Under the pieces are notes generated by a model. The model saw nothing but the letters and a program-made list of their open reading frames with translations, was not told the origin of the DNA and searched no databases. This document shows, piece after piece, positions 56,304-64,000 of a stretch of 64,000 nucleotides of DNA (position 1 is the stretch's first letter; each line of letters starts with the position of its first letter). The stretch comes from Alphaproteobacteria bacterium LSUCC0684 (GTDB lineage: Bacteria > Pseudomonadota > Alphaproteobacteria > Puniceispirillales > UBA1172). Made by a program: the position numbers and the translations under genes. The DNA is taken from the NCBI GenBank assembly GCA_041228335.1, contig CP166130.1, forward strand, positions 1,512,638 to 1,576,637, given 5' to 3'.

Positions 56304-57302
56304 ATGATGGATCTGCCGAGTTATAAAGATGTCGCCGCGGCGCGGGACCGCATCAAAGGGGACGCCGTGGTCACGCCGCTCATCTCCTCACCCCGGGCCG
56401 ATGCCCGTCTGGGGGGCATGCTGCTGATCAAGGCCGAACCCCTGCAACGCACCGGATCCTTCAAGTTCCGCGGCGCCGCCAATTCGGTTGCCATGCTGGA
56501 TGCGTCAACCCGCACGGTCGTGGCCTGGTCATCGGGAAACCACGCCCAGGCAGTGGCGGCGGCGGCAACGGCACGCGGGCTCAGATCCATCATCGTCATG
56601 CCGGAAGATGCCCCGGAAACCAAAAAGGCCGGAACGGCCGAACTTGGCGGTGACGTCGTGACCTATGACCGTTACACCGAAAGCCGTGAAGATATCGGCC
56701 AGGCGCTGGCGCGTGAGCATGACGCGGCCATCATTCCACCTTATGATTTTGCGCCCGTCATCGCAGGTCAGGGAACAATCGGTATCGAGATCGCCGAACA
56801 GATTGATGCCCGCGGCATTTCCGCGGACCAGCTCATCTGCTGCACCGGCGGCGGCGGGCTGCTTTCAGGGCTTTCGCTCGGCCTTCATGAGCATCTCCCT
56901 GATCTTGAGATCATCGCCGCCGAACCGGAAGGGTTCGACGACTTCAGAAGATCCATCGAGGCCGGTGAACGCCTTGCCAATATCCCCGGGCCGAAAACGA
57001 TCTGCGATGCCATTGTCACGCCAACCCCGGGCGAGTTGACCTTCGCCATCAACCGCCAGCATGTCAGCCATGGCGTTGCCGTCAGCGACGATGAAGTGCT
57101 GGCCGCGATGGCTTTTGCCTGGTCGGAATACAAACTGGTGATCGAGCCCGGCGGCGCGGTTGCTCTTGCGGCGGCGCTTTCCGGCAAGGTCGAGATCAGG
57201 GGCAAGACAACGGTTATCGTTGCCTCCGGCGGCAATGTCGACAGGGATATTTTCAAGCGCGCGCTGGAAATGCCCGAGGGCCGTGCCTTCAAGCCCCGGT
57301 GA
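56304..57302 (+). CDS. Threonine/serine dehydratase-fold PLP enzyme without ACT domain
   Basis: A 332-residue fold-type II PLP enzyme. The Schiff-base Lys is in RTGSFKFRGAANS near residue 53, SSGNHAQAVAAAATARGLRS follows near 76, and the phosphate loop is CCTGGGGLLSG near 183. The 330-residue length without an ACT domain matches serine racemase, threo-3-hydroxyaspartate ammonia-lyase and related dehydratases; I cannot choose between them. It is a paralogue of the ACT-containing enzyme at 40820. Its 5' region has a palindrome and a duplicated ribosome site; its stop directly abuts the convergent queF stop. Confidence 0.82.
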   Translation: MMDLPSYKDVAAARDRIKGDAVVTPLISSPRADARLGGMLLIKAEPLQRTGSFKFRGAANSVAMLDASTRTVVAWSSGNHAQAVAAAATARGLRSIIVMPEDAPETKKAGTAELGGDVVTYDRYTESREDIGQALAREHDAAIIPPYDFAPVIAGQGTIGIEIAEQIDARGISADQLICCTGGGGLLSGLSLGLHEHLPDLEIIAAEPEGFDDFRRSIEAGERLANIPGPKTICDAIVTPTPGELTFAINRQHVSHGVAVSDDEVLAAMAFAWSEYKLVIEPGGAVALAAALSGKVEIRGKTTVIVASGGNVDRDIFKRALEMPEGRAFKPR

Positions 57303-57755
57303 CTAGCCGCGCCCGCGATAGGTCGCAACACCCGGGTCCGGCACCCATACGCCTTCAGGCAAATTTCCATATTGCCAGAAAACATCTATCGGCATGCCGC
57401 CGCGGGGGTACCAGTATCCGCCGATCCTCAACCAATGGGGCTTGAGCAGATCAGCCAATGTCTTGCCGATATCGACGGTGCAGGCTTCGTGGAAGGCCTG
57501 ATGATTGCGGAAGGAATTGAAATAGAGTTTGAGCGATTTGCTTTCCACCATCCATTCGTCGGGCACATAGTCAATCACCAGATGGGCGAAATCCGGCTGC
57601 GCCGTCACCGGACAGAGGGAGGTGAATTCAGGCTGGGTAAACCGCGCCACGAAGAACGTATCGGGATGCGGATTAGGCACCCGATCAAGTTCGGCTTCCT
57701 CCGGGCTTTGCGGCATGACGCTGGGTTTGCCAAGATGCTTCAGGCTGTCGGTCAT
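57303..57755 (-). CDS. queF: NADPH-dependent 7-cyano-7-deazaguanine reductase QueF
   Basis: Reduces preQ0 to preQ1 in queuosine synthesis, 150 residues (the short, unimodular type). The active-site Cys is in [15 protein letters not shown] near residue 47, and the QueF motif [20 protein letters not shown] near 70 binds NADPH. No preQ1 riboswitch is seen upstream, and no other que gene is nearby. It lies 66 bases after the glycerate kinase gene on the same strand. Confidence 0.94.
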   Translation of the reverse strand: MTDSLKHLGKPSVMPQSPEEAELDRVPNPHPDTFFVARFTQPEFTSLCPVTAQPDFAHLVIDYVPDEWMVESKSLKLYFNSFRNHQAFHEACTVDIGKTLADLLKPHWLRIGGYWYPRGGMPIDVFWQYGNLPEGVWVPDPGVATYRGRG

Positions 57756-57821
57756 GAGGTGATCCTTTCCATCAATGAGGTGGATATAAACCAAACGTCC
57801 GCAGGCTTCCAGGGGAAAATA

Positions 57822-59081
57822 CTAGACCGGGCCACCACAAGGCGAGGCCAGCACCACCACCAGATCCGCAAGGTTGGTGCCGGTGGGCGGACAGCGGACC
57901 AGCCCGCCCATCGCTTCAAGACAGGGGTGGGAATCATGGGCTTCAAGCGCGGCACGGGCGGCATCGGCATGGCCCAGCATCTCGCTGGTCACGCAACCGC
58001 CGGCGGCATCGGTGGGCCCGTCCCGGCCATCGGTTCCTGCGGCAAGAAGCACCCATTCGCCGCCAGAATTGGCCTCCGCCATGGCCGCAAGAAAGGCAAG
58101 GGCAAGCTCCTGCGAGCGCCCGCCAAGGCCATGTCTGGCGGGCAGGCGAACAACCGTCTCTCCCCCGGCAACTCCCGCCAGCGGCTGCGTTGCCTCCCTG
58201 ATGAGTTCGGCCAGCTGCCTGCCCATGGCTGAAGCCTCACCTTCAAGCGGCGGCAGCGTCACCGCGGCCGGGCCAAGCGAGGCCAGGGCCGCCTCAACGC
58301 AGATGCTGTTGCTGGCCAGGATGGAGGTTTCGATCTTATCAAGCCGCTTGTCTCCTTGCATGAGCGGCATTTCCGCATCCCCGGCCCGGAGACGCGCCAG
58401 CGCCTCCCCTACCCAGCTTTCGTTGAGGAGGCCGGATGCCTCAAGATACCCCAGGGTGACGTCGAATGGCGTTGTTTCGGCGGCAAATGGCCCGCTTGCG
58501 ATCGAGATCAGGGCATCACCCGGCACATCGGAAAGCGCCCATTGCGTGATACGCGCCGGTGCCGCAAGCGCCGCCAGACGCCCACCCTTGACGCGTGAGA
58601 ACAGGCGGCGGACGGCGTTCATCGCATGGATATCAAGACCGCTTCCGAGCAGGGCCTGGTTGAGCCTGATCTTGTGATCCAGGGTCAGGCCAGGCATGGG
58701 CAGGGCCATCAGCGCCGAGCCGCCACCGCTCAACAATACGAGAAGATGATCATCCTCCCCAAGTCCGGAAAGCCGCGCCGAGATCGCCGCCGCCGCATCG
58801 AGGCTGCCCTGATCAGGCACGGGATGGCCGCCTCTATAGAGCTCAAACCCGGTGACCTGCCGCGCGTTTTCCCTGTTGGTGACCAGCATTCCCGGCGCGT
58901 TGATGCCTTGGTTCCGGCACGCCTCGGCCATGGCAACCGCGGCCTTTCCAATCCCGAGAACAAAGGTGGGGGCAGATTCAAGATCCCTGATGGCCGTGGC
59001 TATGGCGCGGGCAGGTGAGGCAGCAGCAAGGGCGGCGGCAAATGCAGTTTCGGCCCGGTGCTTCAATTCTGCTATGGTCAT
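57822..59081 (-). CDS. Glycerate kinase, GckA/MOFRL family
   Basis: Phosphorylates glycerate, usually to 2-phosphoglycerate in this family; 419 residues. The N-terminal DUF4147 domain has FVLGIGKAAVAMAEAC near residue 36, GGHPVPDQGSLDAAA near 83, VLLSGGGSALMALP near 114 and GDALISIASGPFAAETTPF; the C-terminal MOFRL domain has GGETVVRLPARHGLGGRSQELALAFL and AGTDGRDGPTDAAGG. Its start overlaps the stop of the reductase gene by four bases, so product of one feeds the other. Confidence 0.88.
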   Translation of the reverse strand: MTIAELKHRAETAFAAALAAASPARAIATAIRDLESAPTFVLGIGKAAVAMAEACRNQGINAPGMLVTNRENARQVTGFELYRGGHPVPDQGSLDAAAAISARLSGLGEDDHLLVLLSGGGSALMALPMPGLTLDHKIRLNQALLGSGLDIHAMNAVRRLFSRVKGGRLAALAAPARITQWALSDVPGDALISIASGPFAAETTPFDVTLGYLEASGLLNESWVGEALARLRAGDAEMPLMQGDKRLDKIETSILASNSICVEAALASLGPAAVTLPPLEGEASAMGRQLAELIREATQPLAGVAGGETVVRLPARHGLGGRSQELALAFLAAMAEANSGGEWVLLAAGTDGRDGPTDAAGGCVTSEMLGHADAARAALEAHDSHPCLEAMGGLVRCPPTGTNLADLVVVLASPCGGPV

Positions 59082-60043
59082 GTGACGGGATCAGGCACGT
59101 CCCGGCCAGCAAAAAAAGCTTCAAGATTGCGGACAACCTTCATCCCCATGGCGTTTCGTGTCTCCAGCGTCGCCGAACCCAGATGCGGCAGCAGAACGGT
59201 ATTCGGGGCCGCCAGCAGGCGCGGATTGATCACCGGTTCACCCTGAAAGACATCCAGTCCGGCGCCGCCGATGCGGCCAGACAAGAGCGCCTCAGCCAGC
59301 GCCTCCTCATCCACGACATCACCCCGGGCGGTGTTGATGACCACGGCATCGGGTTTCATCGCTGACATGGCCTCAGCATTCAGGATATGACGTGTTTCCT
59401 CCCCGCCGGGGCAATGCAGGCTGATGATATCGGCGCGGGCAGCGACATCGCTGACCGTGGCCAGTTGTTCGGCCTCAAACGGGCCGACATCATCGAGGCG
59501 GGAACGGTTGTAGAACACCACCTTCATGCCGAAGCCGAGGGCCGCGCGGCGGGCGGTGGCCCGGCCTATCCGCCCCATGCCGATAATGCCGAGCGTCTTG
59601 CCGGTCATCTCCCGGCCAAGCAGATGCGTCGGCCGCCAGCCTGCCCATTCACCGCTTCGGAGTTCACGCTCCCCTTCACCGGCGCGGCGGCAGGTCATGA
59701 GCATGAGCGTGAGGGCGATATCGGCGGTGGCATCGGTCAGCACCCCGGGGGTGTTCGTCACCACGATGCCGTGGCGTGCTGCCGCTGCTGTATCAATGTG
59801 GTTTACGCCAACGCCGAAATTGGCAATGATCCGGCAGTTGCCGGCGGCGGCGTCAAGGACGCTGGCATCGAGCCGGTCCGTCACCGTGCAGGCGATCCCG
59901 TCATGCGCCTTCATGGCGGTGATCAGGGCTTCTGGTGCGAGTGGTCTGTCTTCTGGATCAACGGTCACGTCAAAAGCCGCACGGAGCGCATTTTCGGATT
60001 CTTCGGGCCAGTGGCGGGTGAGCAGAATGCGTGGCTTGGACAT
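59078..60043 (-). CDS. D-isomer 2-hydroxyacid dehydrogenase (glyoxylate/hydroxypyruvate reductase-like)
   Basis: NAD(P)H-dependent reductase of the D-2-hydroxyacid family, 321 residues. The Rossmann loop GIIGMGRIGRATARRAALGFG is near residue 150 (in parts), the catalytic Arg in INTARGDVVDE near 237, and the His in LLPHLGSATLETRNAMG near 284. Linkage to glycerate kinase, with overlapping ends, points to hydroxypyruvate or glyoxylate as substrate, but the family is broad. The ribosome site AGGAG is well placed. It follows the lyase-like gene by 30 bases. Confidence 0.85.
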   Translation of the reverse strand: MSKPRILLTRHWPEESENALRAAFDVTVDPEDRPLAPEALITAMKAHDGIACTVTDRLDASVLDAAAGNCRIIANFGVGVNHIDTAAAARHGIVVTNTPGVLTDATADIALTLMLMTCRRAGEGERELRSGEWAGWRPTHLLGREMTGKTLGIIGMGRIGRATARRAALGFGMKVVFYNRSRLDDVGPFEAEQLATVSDVAARADIISLHCPGGEETRHILNAEAMSAMKPDAVVINTARGDVVDEEALAEALLSGRIGGAGLDVFQGEPVINPRLLAAPNTVLLPHLGSATLETRNAMGMKVVRNLEAFFAGRDVPDPVT

Positions 60044-60073
60044 GGGCGGTCTCCTTTTTTTGCGGCGACGCGA

Positions 60074-61024
60074 TCAGCGCGTCTTGATCCGGTCATGGAT
60101 GGCGAGCACGGACCGGGCCATCCTCTCATTGGCGGCGTCGATCATCCGGCCTTCATAGGCGGCAGCCCCCTTGCCTTCGGCGGCGGCCAGATCAAGTGCC
60201 GCAAGAATACCTCTGGCGCGGGTAACTTCATCTTCGCTCGGGGAAAACACGGCATTGGCCAGCGGTATCTGCGCCGGATGAATGGCCCATTTGCCCGCCA
60301 TCCCGAGGCTCGATGCCCGGCGGGCGGCGGCGTCATACCCGGCCGGATCACCGAAATCACCAAAGGCGCTGTCCATGGGAACAAGCCCGTTGGCCCGGCA
60401 AGCCGCCACAATACGCGACAGGATGGCATGGAACTGATCCCCCGGATAATCGGGGTTGAGTCCGCCGATATCGACGGTTCGTGCCTGAATGCTGGCGGCA
60501 AAATCACCGGCGCCGAAATGCAGGGCTTCGAGCCTTGGCTTGCCGATATCACGGTTATATCTTGCGATCGCTTCAAGATTGGCGGCGCCGGCGGCTGTTT
60601 CGATCAGCCCTTCGAGGGCGGGCGGGGCAAACCCCTTCGCGGTCGCGATCTGGGTGATGAGGCAATCGGCGGCATAAAGATCCTCCGGCCCGCCGACCTT
60701 GGGCAGGATGACGGTATCGATCCTGTCTCCGGCGGCTTCCAGCACATCGACAAGATCACGATACGTCCAGGAAGTATCAAGGCCGTTCACCCGAAGCGAG
60801 ATTGTCTTGCCGGTGCCGGACCAGTCAATTTCCCTGAGGGCCGTGACCACCAAGAGGCGCGCGGCCGCCTTCTCGCCTGCTGAAACGGCATCTTCAAGAT
60901 CGAGGAAAACAGCATCGGCATCGGTGGTCGCGGCCTTGGTCATCATCTTCATGGATGAGGCCGGAACCGCCAGCAGACAGCGACGCAGACGAGGTGATGG
61001 ATCGGGGGTCAGACGATGGCTCAT
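60074..61024 (-). CDS. HpcH/HpaI-CitE family lyase, malyl-CoA lyase-like
   Basis: A 316-residue TIM-barrel enzyme of the citrate-lyase beta/malyl-CoA lyase family. RRCLLAVPASSMKMMTKAA near residue 14, DAVFLDLEDAVSAGEKAAAR near 37 (metal-binding Glu/Asp), ILPKVGGPEDLYAAD near 100, LIETAAGAANLEAIA near 140 and LHFGAGDFAASI near 170 are typical; WAIHPAQIPLANAVFSPSEDE near 250 matches the malyl/beta-methylmalyl-CoA lyases. The expected reaction is cleavage to glyoxylate and an acyl-CoA; the exact thioester is unproven. It leads the lyase-reductase-kinase operon. Confidence 0.82.
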   Translation of the reverse strand: MSHRLTPDPSPRLRRCLLAVPASSMKMMTKAATTDADAVFLDLEDAVSAGEKAAARLLVVTALREIDWSGTGKTISLRVNGLDTSWTYRDLVDVLEAAGDRIDTVILPKVGGPEDLYAADCLITQIATAKGFAPPALEGLIETAAGAANLEAIARYNRDIGKPRLEALHFGAGDFAASIQARTVDIGGLNPDYPGDQFHAILSRIVAACRANGLVPMDSAFGDFGDPAGYDAAARRASSLGMAGKWAIHPAQIPLANAVFSPSEDEVTRARGILAALDLAAAEGKGAAAYEGRMIDAANERMARSVLAIHDRIKTR

Positions 61025-61045
61025 GGGATTGAATTTTCGCTTTGT

Positions 61046-61074
61046 TTTATCGGTTTCTCTAACCATAATATCAA
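61046..61074 (-). promoter_or_regulatory. Predicted promoter of the lyase-reductase-kinase operon
   Basis: On the reverse strand TTGATA (61069-61074) is 17 bases from GATAAA (61046-61051). The leader would be about 15 bases long. The sites lie in a 93-base divergent gap shared with the PhyH gene. Confidence 0.42.
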
Positions 61075-61117
61075 TTGACGCAATGTCCAGCCAGCATCAA
61101 GACCGCTTTGCAAGAAT

Positions 61118-61918
61118 ATGACCATGATTACAACAGAACAGATTACAAACTATCAGCACGACGGGGCGGTCCACCTGCCCGGCCTTTTCAAGGACTGGGT
61201 GGATGTCATCCGCGACGGGATTGAGATGAATATGGCCGAACCGGGGGAATATGCCGCGGAAAACACCAAGGCAGGCGACAGCGGCAGATTTTTCGATGAT
61301 TACTGCAACTGGCAGCGAATCCCCGCCCTTGAAGAGATCATGCTCCGGTCTCCGGCAGCAAAGGCGGCGGCCGAACTCATGCGTTCAGAGACGGCGCAGA
61401 TCTTCCATGATCATGTGCTTGTCAAGGAGCCGGGCACCTCAAAGCCGACGCCATGGCACCAGGATGCGCCCTATTATTTCGTCGAAGGTGAGCAGAATCT
61501 GAGTTTCTGGATCCCGGTTGATCCGGTGAAAGAGGCCACGTTGCGGATGATCGCCGGCTCCCACCGCTGGGAGAAGATGGTCCTGCCCGTACGCTGGCTG
61601 AACGAGGATGCCTTCTACCCCGATGACGACGAATACCTGCCGGTGCCGGACCCGGACCGCGAGCCGGAAGCCTATCGCGTGCTGGAATGGGAGCTTGAGC
61701 CGGGGGATGCGGTGGCGTTTCATTTCAAATGTGTCCATGGCGCGCGGGGCAACATGAACGCCTCCCGGCGGCGGGCCTTGTCGCTCAGGTTTCTGGGGGA
61801 TGATGCCCGTTACGTCACCCGCCCCGGACGCACCTCCCCGCCTTTCCCCGGCCATGGCATGACCGATGGCGAGAAACTCCGCGAAGACTGGTTCCCCATC
61901 GCTTACCGGGCGGCCTGA
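61118..61918 (+). CDS. Phytanoyl-CoA dioxygenase (PhyH) family protein
   Basis: Fe(II)/2-oxoglutarate oxygenase of the PhyH family, 266 residues. The iron ligands are PWHQDAPYYF near residue 112 (His and Asp) and CVHGARGNMN near 208 (His); the 2-oxoglutarate-binding Arg is in SRRRALSLRF a few residues later. GSHRWEKM is a family landmark. Substrates range from phytanoyl-CoA to small osmolytes and natural products; none is predicted. It diverges from the malyl-CoA lyase-like gene and may share regulation with it, but this is inference. Confidence 0.85.
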   Translation: MTMITTEQITNYQHDGAVHLPGLFKDWVDVIRDGIEMNMAEPGEYAAENTKAGDSGRFFDDYCNWQRIPALEEIMLRSPAAKAAAELMRSETAQIFHDHVLVKEPGTSKPTPWHQDAPYYFVEGEQNLSFWIPVDPVKEATLRMIAGSHRWEKMVLPVRWLNEDAFYPDDDEYLPVPDPDREPEAYRVLEWELEPGDAVAFHFKCVHGARGNMNASRRRALSLRFLGDDARYVTRPGRTSPPFPGHGMTDGEKLREDWFPIAYRAA

Positions 61919-61960
61919 GACTCAAGGACGGGGCGCGGCGCCTTTATCGCGAATGGCGGA

Positions 61961-62890
61961 TCAGGCTGAAACTGGCTGATCTTCTTCGGATCTGGGTGTC
62001 ACCAGCGCAAGCCCGATCATCATCAGCCCCAGCGCAAGCCAGACCCACCAGGAATGGGTTTCACCGAAAATATACATCCCCCAGAACACCCCCGAAAGAG
62101 TGACAAGATACCCGGTCTGGCTGGCAAAAACCGGCCCGAACATGCTGACGGACATCACGAACATGGTATAGGCGACGACGGATATCAGGGACAGACCTAT
62201 CACCGCATATTCCATGCTGCCGAAAGGAAAGCTGAAGACAAGAAGGCTGTCGTTCCAGCTGGCCAGCGGGAAAAGCATCAGGGCCGCCATCACGTTCATG
62301 CCAAGCGACATGCGGATGGGGCCGATGCGCGAGACTGCCCGTGCCGCCAGCACCAGATTCTCGCCTGAATAGCTGAGCGAACTGATGCAGGCGAGAAGGA
62401 TCCAGGGTATCGCCGCACGATCCGGCAGGCTGTTCTGCGGCAGGGCTATGAGCGCGATGGCCGCAATACCGCAAAGCAGGCCGGCAAATCTCTTGACCGA
62501 GAACCGCTCCATGCCAAGCGGCACCGACGCGCCGTAAGTCATCAGCGGGATCAGCGCAATGGTGATGGAAAGCACGCCTGCCTGAACATGGGGAGCCGAA
62601 TAATAGAAAAGCGAGCCGGGCAGGACGGCGCCAAGTATTCCGATGATCGTGATCAGCCGGAGATGGTTGCGCAGCTCAAGGACAGATTTGCGCCGGACCA
62701 GCGAGACCACCAAGAGAACGGTCGCCGAAAACATCGCCTGAAAAAGCGCAATCCCCAAGGGCGCTCCGCCGCTTTCAACGGCGATCTTGCCAAGCGAGAA
62801 AGACAACCCCCAGCTTACCCCCATGATGGTCAGAAATACCCAAGGGAGCAACTGCTTCCAGCGTATCCTTGAACGTGCCGTCAAAATCAT
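61961..62890 (-). CDS. EamA/DMT family transporter
   Basis: Drug/metabolite-transporter superfamily protein, about 309 residues, with two EamA halves and roughly ten hydrophobic spans, for example FLTIMGVSWGLSFSLGKIAVESGG near residue 18 and FGPVFASQTGYLVTLSGVFWGMYIFGET near 255 (a typical EamA end, in parts). The start at 62890 is chosen because the first span follows closely; further upstream the frame overlaps the iron-binding-protein region. The exported compound is unknown. It lies 86 bases downstream of the fbpA-like gene on the same strand. Confidence 0.82.
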   Translation of the reverse strand: MILTARSRIRWKQLLPWVFLTIMGVSWGLSFSLGKIAVESGGAPLGIALFQAMFSATVLLVVSLVRRKSVLELRNHLRLITIIGILGAVLPGSLFYYSAPHVQAGVLSITIALIPLMTYGASVPLGMERFSVKRFAGLLCGIAAIALIALPQNSLPDRAAIPWILLACISSLSYSGENLVLAARAVSRIGPIRMSLGMNVMAALMLFPLASWNDSLLVFSFPFGSMEYAVIGLSLISVVAYTMFVMSVSMFGPVFASQTGYLVTLSGVFWGMYIFGETHSWWVWLALGLMMIGLALVTPRSEEDQPVSA

Positions 62891-62976
62891 CGCCGATACA
62901 CCAGAAAATTTCCTGCATGAGGTTGATGATCTGAATATGGCACAAGATGGAATAAATTCCAGCCCGGAAAGATTTT

Positions 62977-63993
62977 TTACCAGCCCGTCCGGTTGATGAT
63001 CATCTGGGCGGCGCGGGAATATTCCGCCAGCGACTCGATCGGCAAGGTGTCGACCCTGAAACTGCCCCATGACGCCACTTCACTATCTGCCGAAACCGCC
63101 GGATTGACGGGATATTCAAAATTCACGCTGGCATAGATCGACTGGGCCTCTTTTTCGGTCAGCCATTCAAGAAAGGCCCGGGCCTCTTCTGCCCGGGGGG
63201 ACGTCCGGACGATCCCGCCGCCGGAAATGTTGATATGCTGGCCACGATCTTCCTGATTGAGAAAGACAAGACGGATGCTTTCAGCCCAGAGTTTCTGTTC
63301 CGGGTTGTCGGTGTTGAATTTCATGTTACCGTAGTAATAGGTATTCATGAGCGCAACATCACATTCACCGGAAAAGATGGCCTTTGCCTGGGCCCGATCA
63401 TTCCCTTGCGGCTTGCGGGCAAGATTGGCCACCAGCCCCCGCGCCCATGCTTCGGCTTCGGCTTCGCCATGATGGGCAATGAGCGAGGCCAGCAAGGCCC
63501 GGTTATAGACATGGCTGCCTTTGCGTGAACATACCCGGCCTTTCCATTTCGGATCAGCAAGATCCTCGATGCGGGAGATGCTGCCTTCGGCAACACGATC
63601 CTTCGAGACGGCGAGTATCCGGGCCCGGGTCGAGAGTGCAATCCAGCGGCCCTCCTTTTCACGCAAGTACTGTGGGACATTGCGCTCAATCACCGGGGAG
63701 CTGACCGGAGCAAGCAGATCAAGCTCCGCCAGTTCCACAATGCGCGACACATCACTGGTCAGCACGATATCCGCCGGTGACGACGCGCCTTCGGCCTGAA
63801 GCCGCTGGGCCAGCCCCTGCGGCGCGTGAACGACGTTGAATTCCGTTCCTGTCTTTTTGCCATATGCCTCAAGCAGCGGCGCAAGCAACTGGGGGGCGCG
63901 GTAGGAATAGATATTCAGCGTCCCGGCAAAGGCCGGTGCGACAACGCCCAAGGCCAGAAGAACTGCCAGAACCAATCGACGATACAGGTGCAT
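62977..63993 (-). CDS. Fe(III) ABC transporter periplasmic binding protein (FbpA/FutA-like)
   Basis: Periplasmic iron-binding protein of 338 residues. A signal peptide (RRLVLAVLLALGVVAPAFA, cleavage before GTLNIYS) is followed by LNIYSYRAPQLLAPLLEAY, and the late MNTYYYGNMKFN contains the adjacent tyrosines that bind ferric iron in this family; GQHINISGGGIVRTSPRAEEARAFLEWL is a further landmark. The permease and ATPase genes are not in the window, at least downstream; they could lie beyond the right edge. The gene starts seven bases inside the window. Confidence 0.9.
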   Translation of the reverse strand: MHLYRRLVLAVLLALGVVAPAFAGTLNIYSYRAPQLLAPLLEAYGKKTGTEFNVVHAPQGLAQRLQAEGASSPADIVLTSDVSRIVELAELDLLAPVSSPVIERNVPQYLREKEGRWIALSTRARILAVSKDRVAEGSISRIEDLADPKWKGRVCSRKGSHVYNRALLASLIAHHGEAEAEAWARGLVANLARKPQGNDRAQAKAIFSGECDVALMNTYYYGNMKFNTDNPEQKLWAESIRLVFLNQEDRGQHINISGGGIVRTSPRAEEARAFLEWLTEKEAQSIYASVNFEYPVNPAVSADSEVASWGSFRVDTLPIESLAEYSRAAQMIINRTGW

Positions 63994-64000
63994 GATGCCC

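Noticed and set aside
57756-57821. preQ1 riboswitch before queF
   Set aside because: The gap is only 66 bases and lacks a recognisable pseudoknot-forming aptamer.
59387-60883. Forward-strand open frame of 498 codons
   Set aside because: Antisense to the hydroxyacid dehydrogenase and lyase genes, both of which have clear motifs.
1-64000. tRNA, rRNA, tmRNA, insertion sequences or prophage genes
   Set aside because: I looked for conserved RNA signatures, transposase-like proteins and terminal repeats and saw none convincing.

Overview
The window looks like core chromosome of a marine-type alphaproteobacterium with a G+C-rich, compact genome. Supporting signs are the gene orders trpG-trpD-trpC-moaC-moeA-lexA, comEC/gltX-gltA, lpxB-lpxI-lpxA-fabZ-lpxD-skp-bamA-rseP-dxr-cdsA-uppS-frr-pyrH-tsf-rpsB and rpoZ-rsh-DUF2062-pdxJ-acpS-lepB-rnc-era-recO-parC, an LpxI-type lipid A enzyme, a short prolyl-tRNA synthetase, an uS9 protein with an acidic N-terminal extension, and a LexA box close to the alphaproteobacterial GTTC-N7-GTTC form. 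A Rhodospirillales or SAR116-like origin is possible, but no rRNA marker is present to settle it. I see no prophage, transposase, CRISPR array, tRNA or rRNA.

Layout. 1-5.2 kb: recJ (cut by the window edge), hom, a GFA-family zinc protein, a YgeA-like racemase, a membrane fatty-acid-hydroxylase-family protein and a GNAT enzyme. 5.2-7.2 kb: the rplM-rpsI operon, flanked downstream by a tandem array of five terminator hairpins and upstream by a 45/47-bp minisatellite. 7.2-17.2 kb: trpG, then trpDC-moaC-moeA, lexA, comEC (reverse), gltX and gltA. 17.2-31.5 kb: one long reverse-strand block for envelope building and translation (lipid A, fatty acids, BAM, site-2 protease, isoprenoid and phospholipid precursors, ribosome recycling, UMP kinase, EF-Ts, uS2). 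31.7-39.7 kb: dnaE, a lipoprotein-release ABC system, proS and a HIBCH-like hydrolase. 39.8-42.8 kb: hemB, threonine ammonia-lyase and bpt on the forward strand. 42.8-53.3 kb: parC back through rpoZ and folK (reverse). 53.4-57.3 kb: NYN protein, family-5-like uracil-DNA glycosylase, smpB, dapA and a second dehydratase-fold PLP enzyme. 57.3-64 kb: queF, then a glycerate kinase, hydroxypyruvate/glyoxylate reductase and malyl-CoA-lyase-like trio, a PhyH oxygenase, a DMT exporter and an iron-binding periplasmic protein.

How the parts work together. Most of the window is housekeeping machinery. The metabolic theme at the right end is glyoxylate/C2-C3 handling: cleavage of a malyl-CoA-type thioester gives glyoxylate, hydroxypyruvate or glyoxylate is reduced, and glycerate is phosphorylated into glycolysis. 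These are three characteristic activities of the serine cycle, although its other enzymes are not in view.

The most unusual material is non-coding: the quintuple terminator array after rpsI, the minisatellite before trpG, four short repeats between the lexA operator and its start codon, perfect intercistronic hairpins at rpsB/tsf and tsf/pyrH, and a palindrome plus 17-bp tandem duplication between dapA and a PLP enzyme. Six of the seven convergent gene junctions touch, overlap or are 2 nt apart, which makes the terminator array stand out. I found no convincing multi-gene system of an unknown kind.
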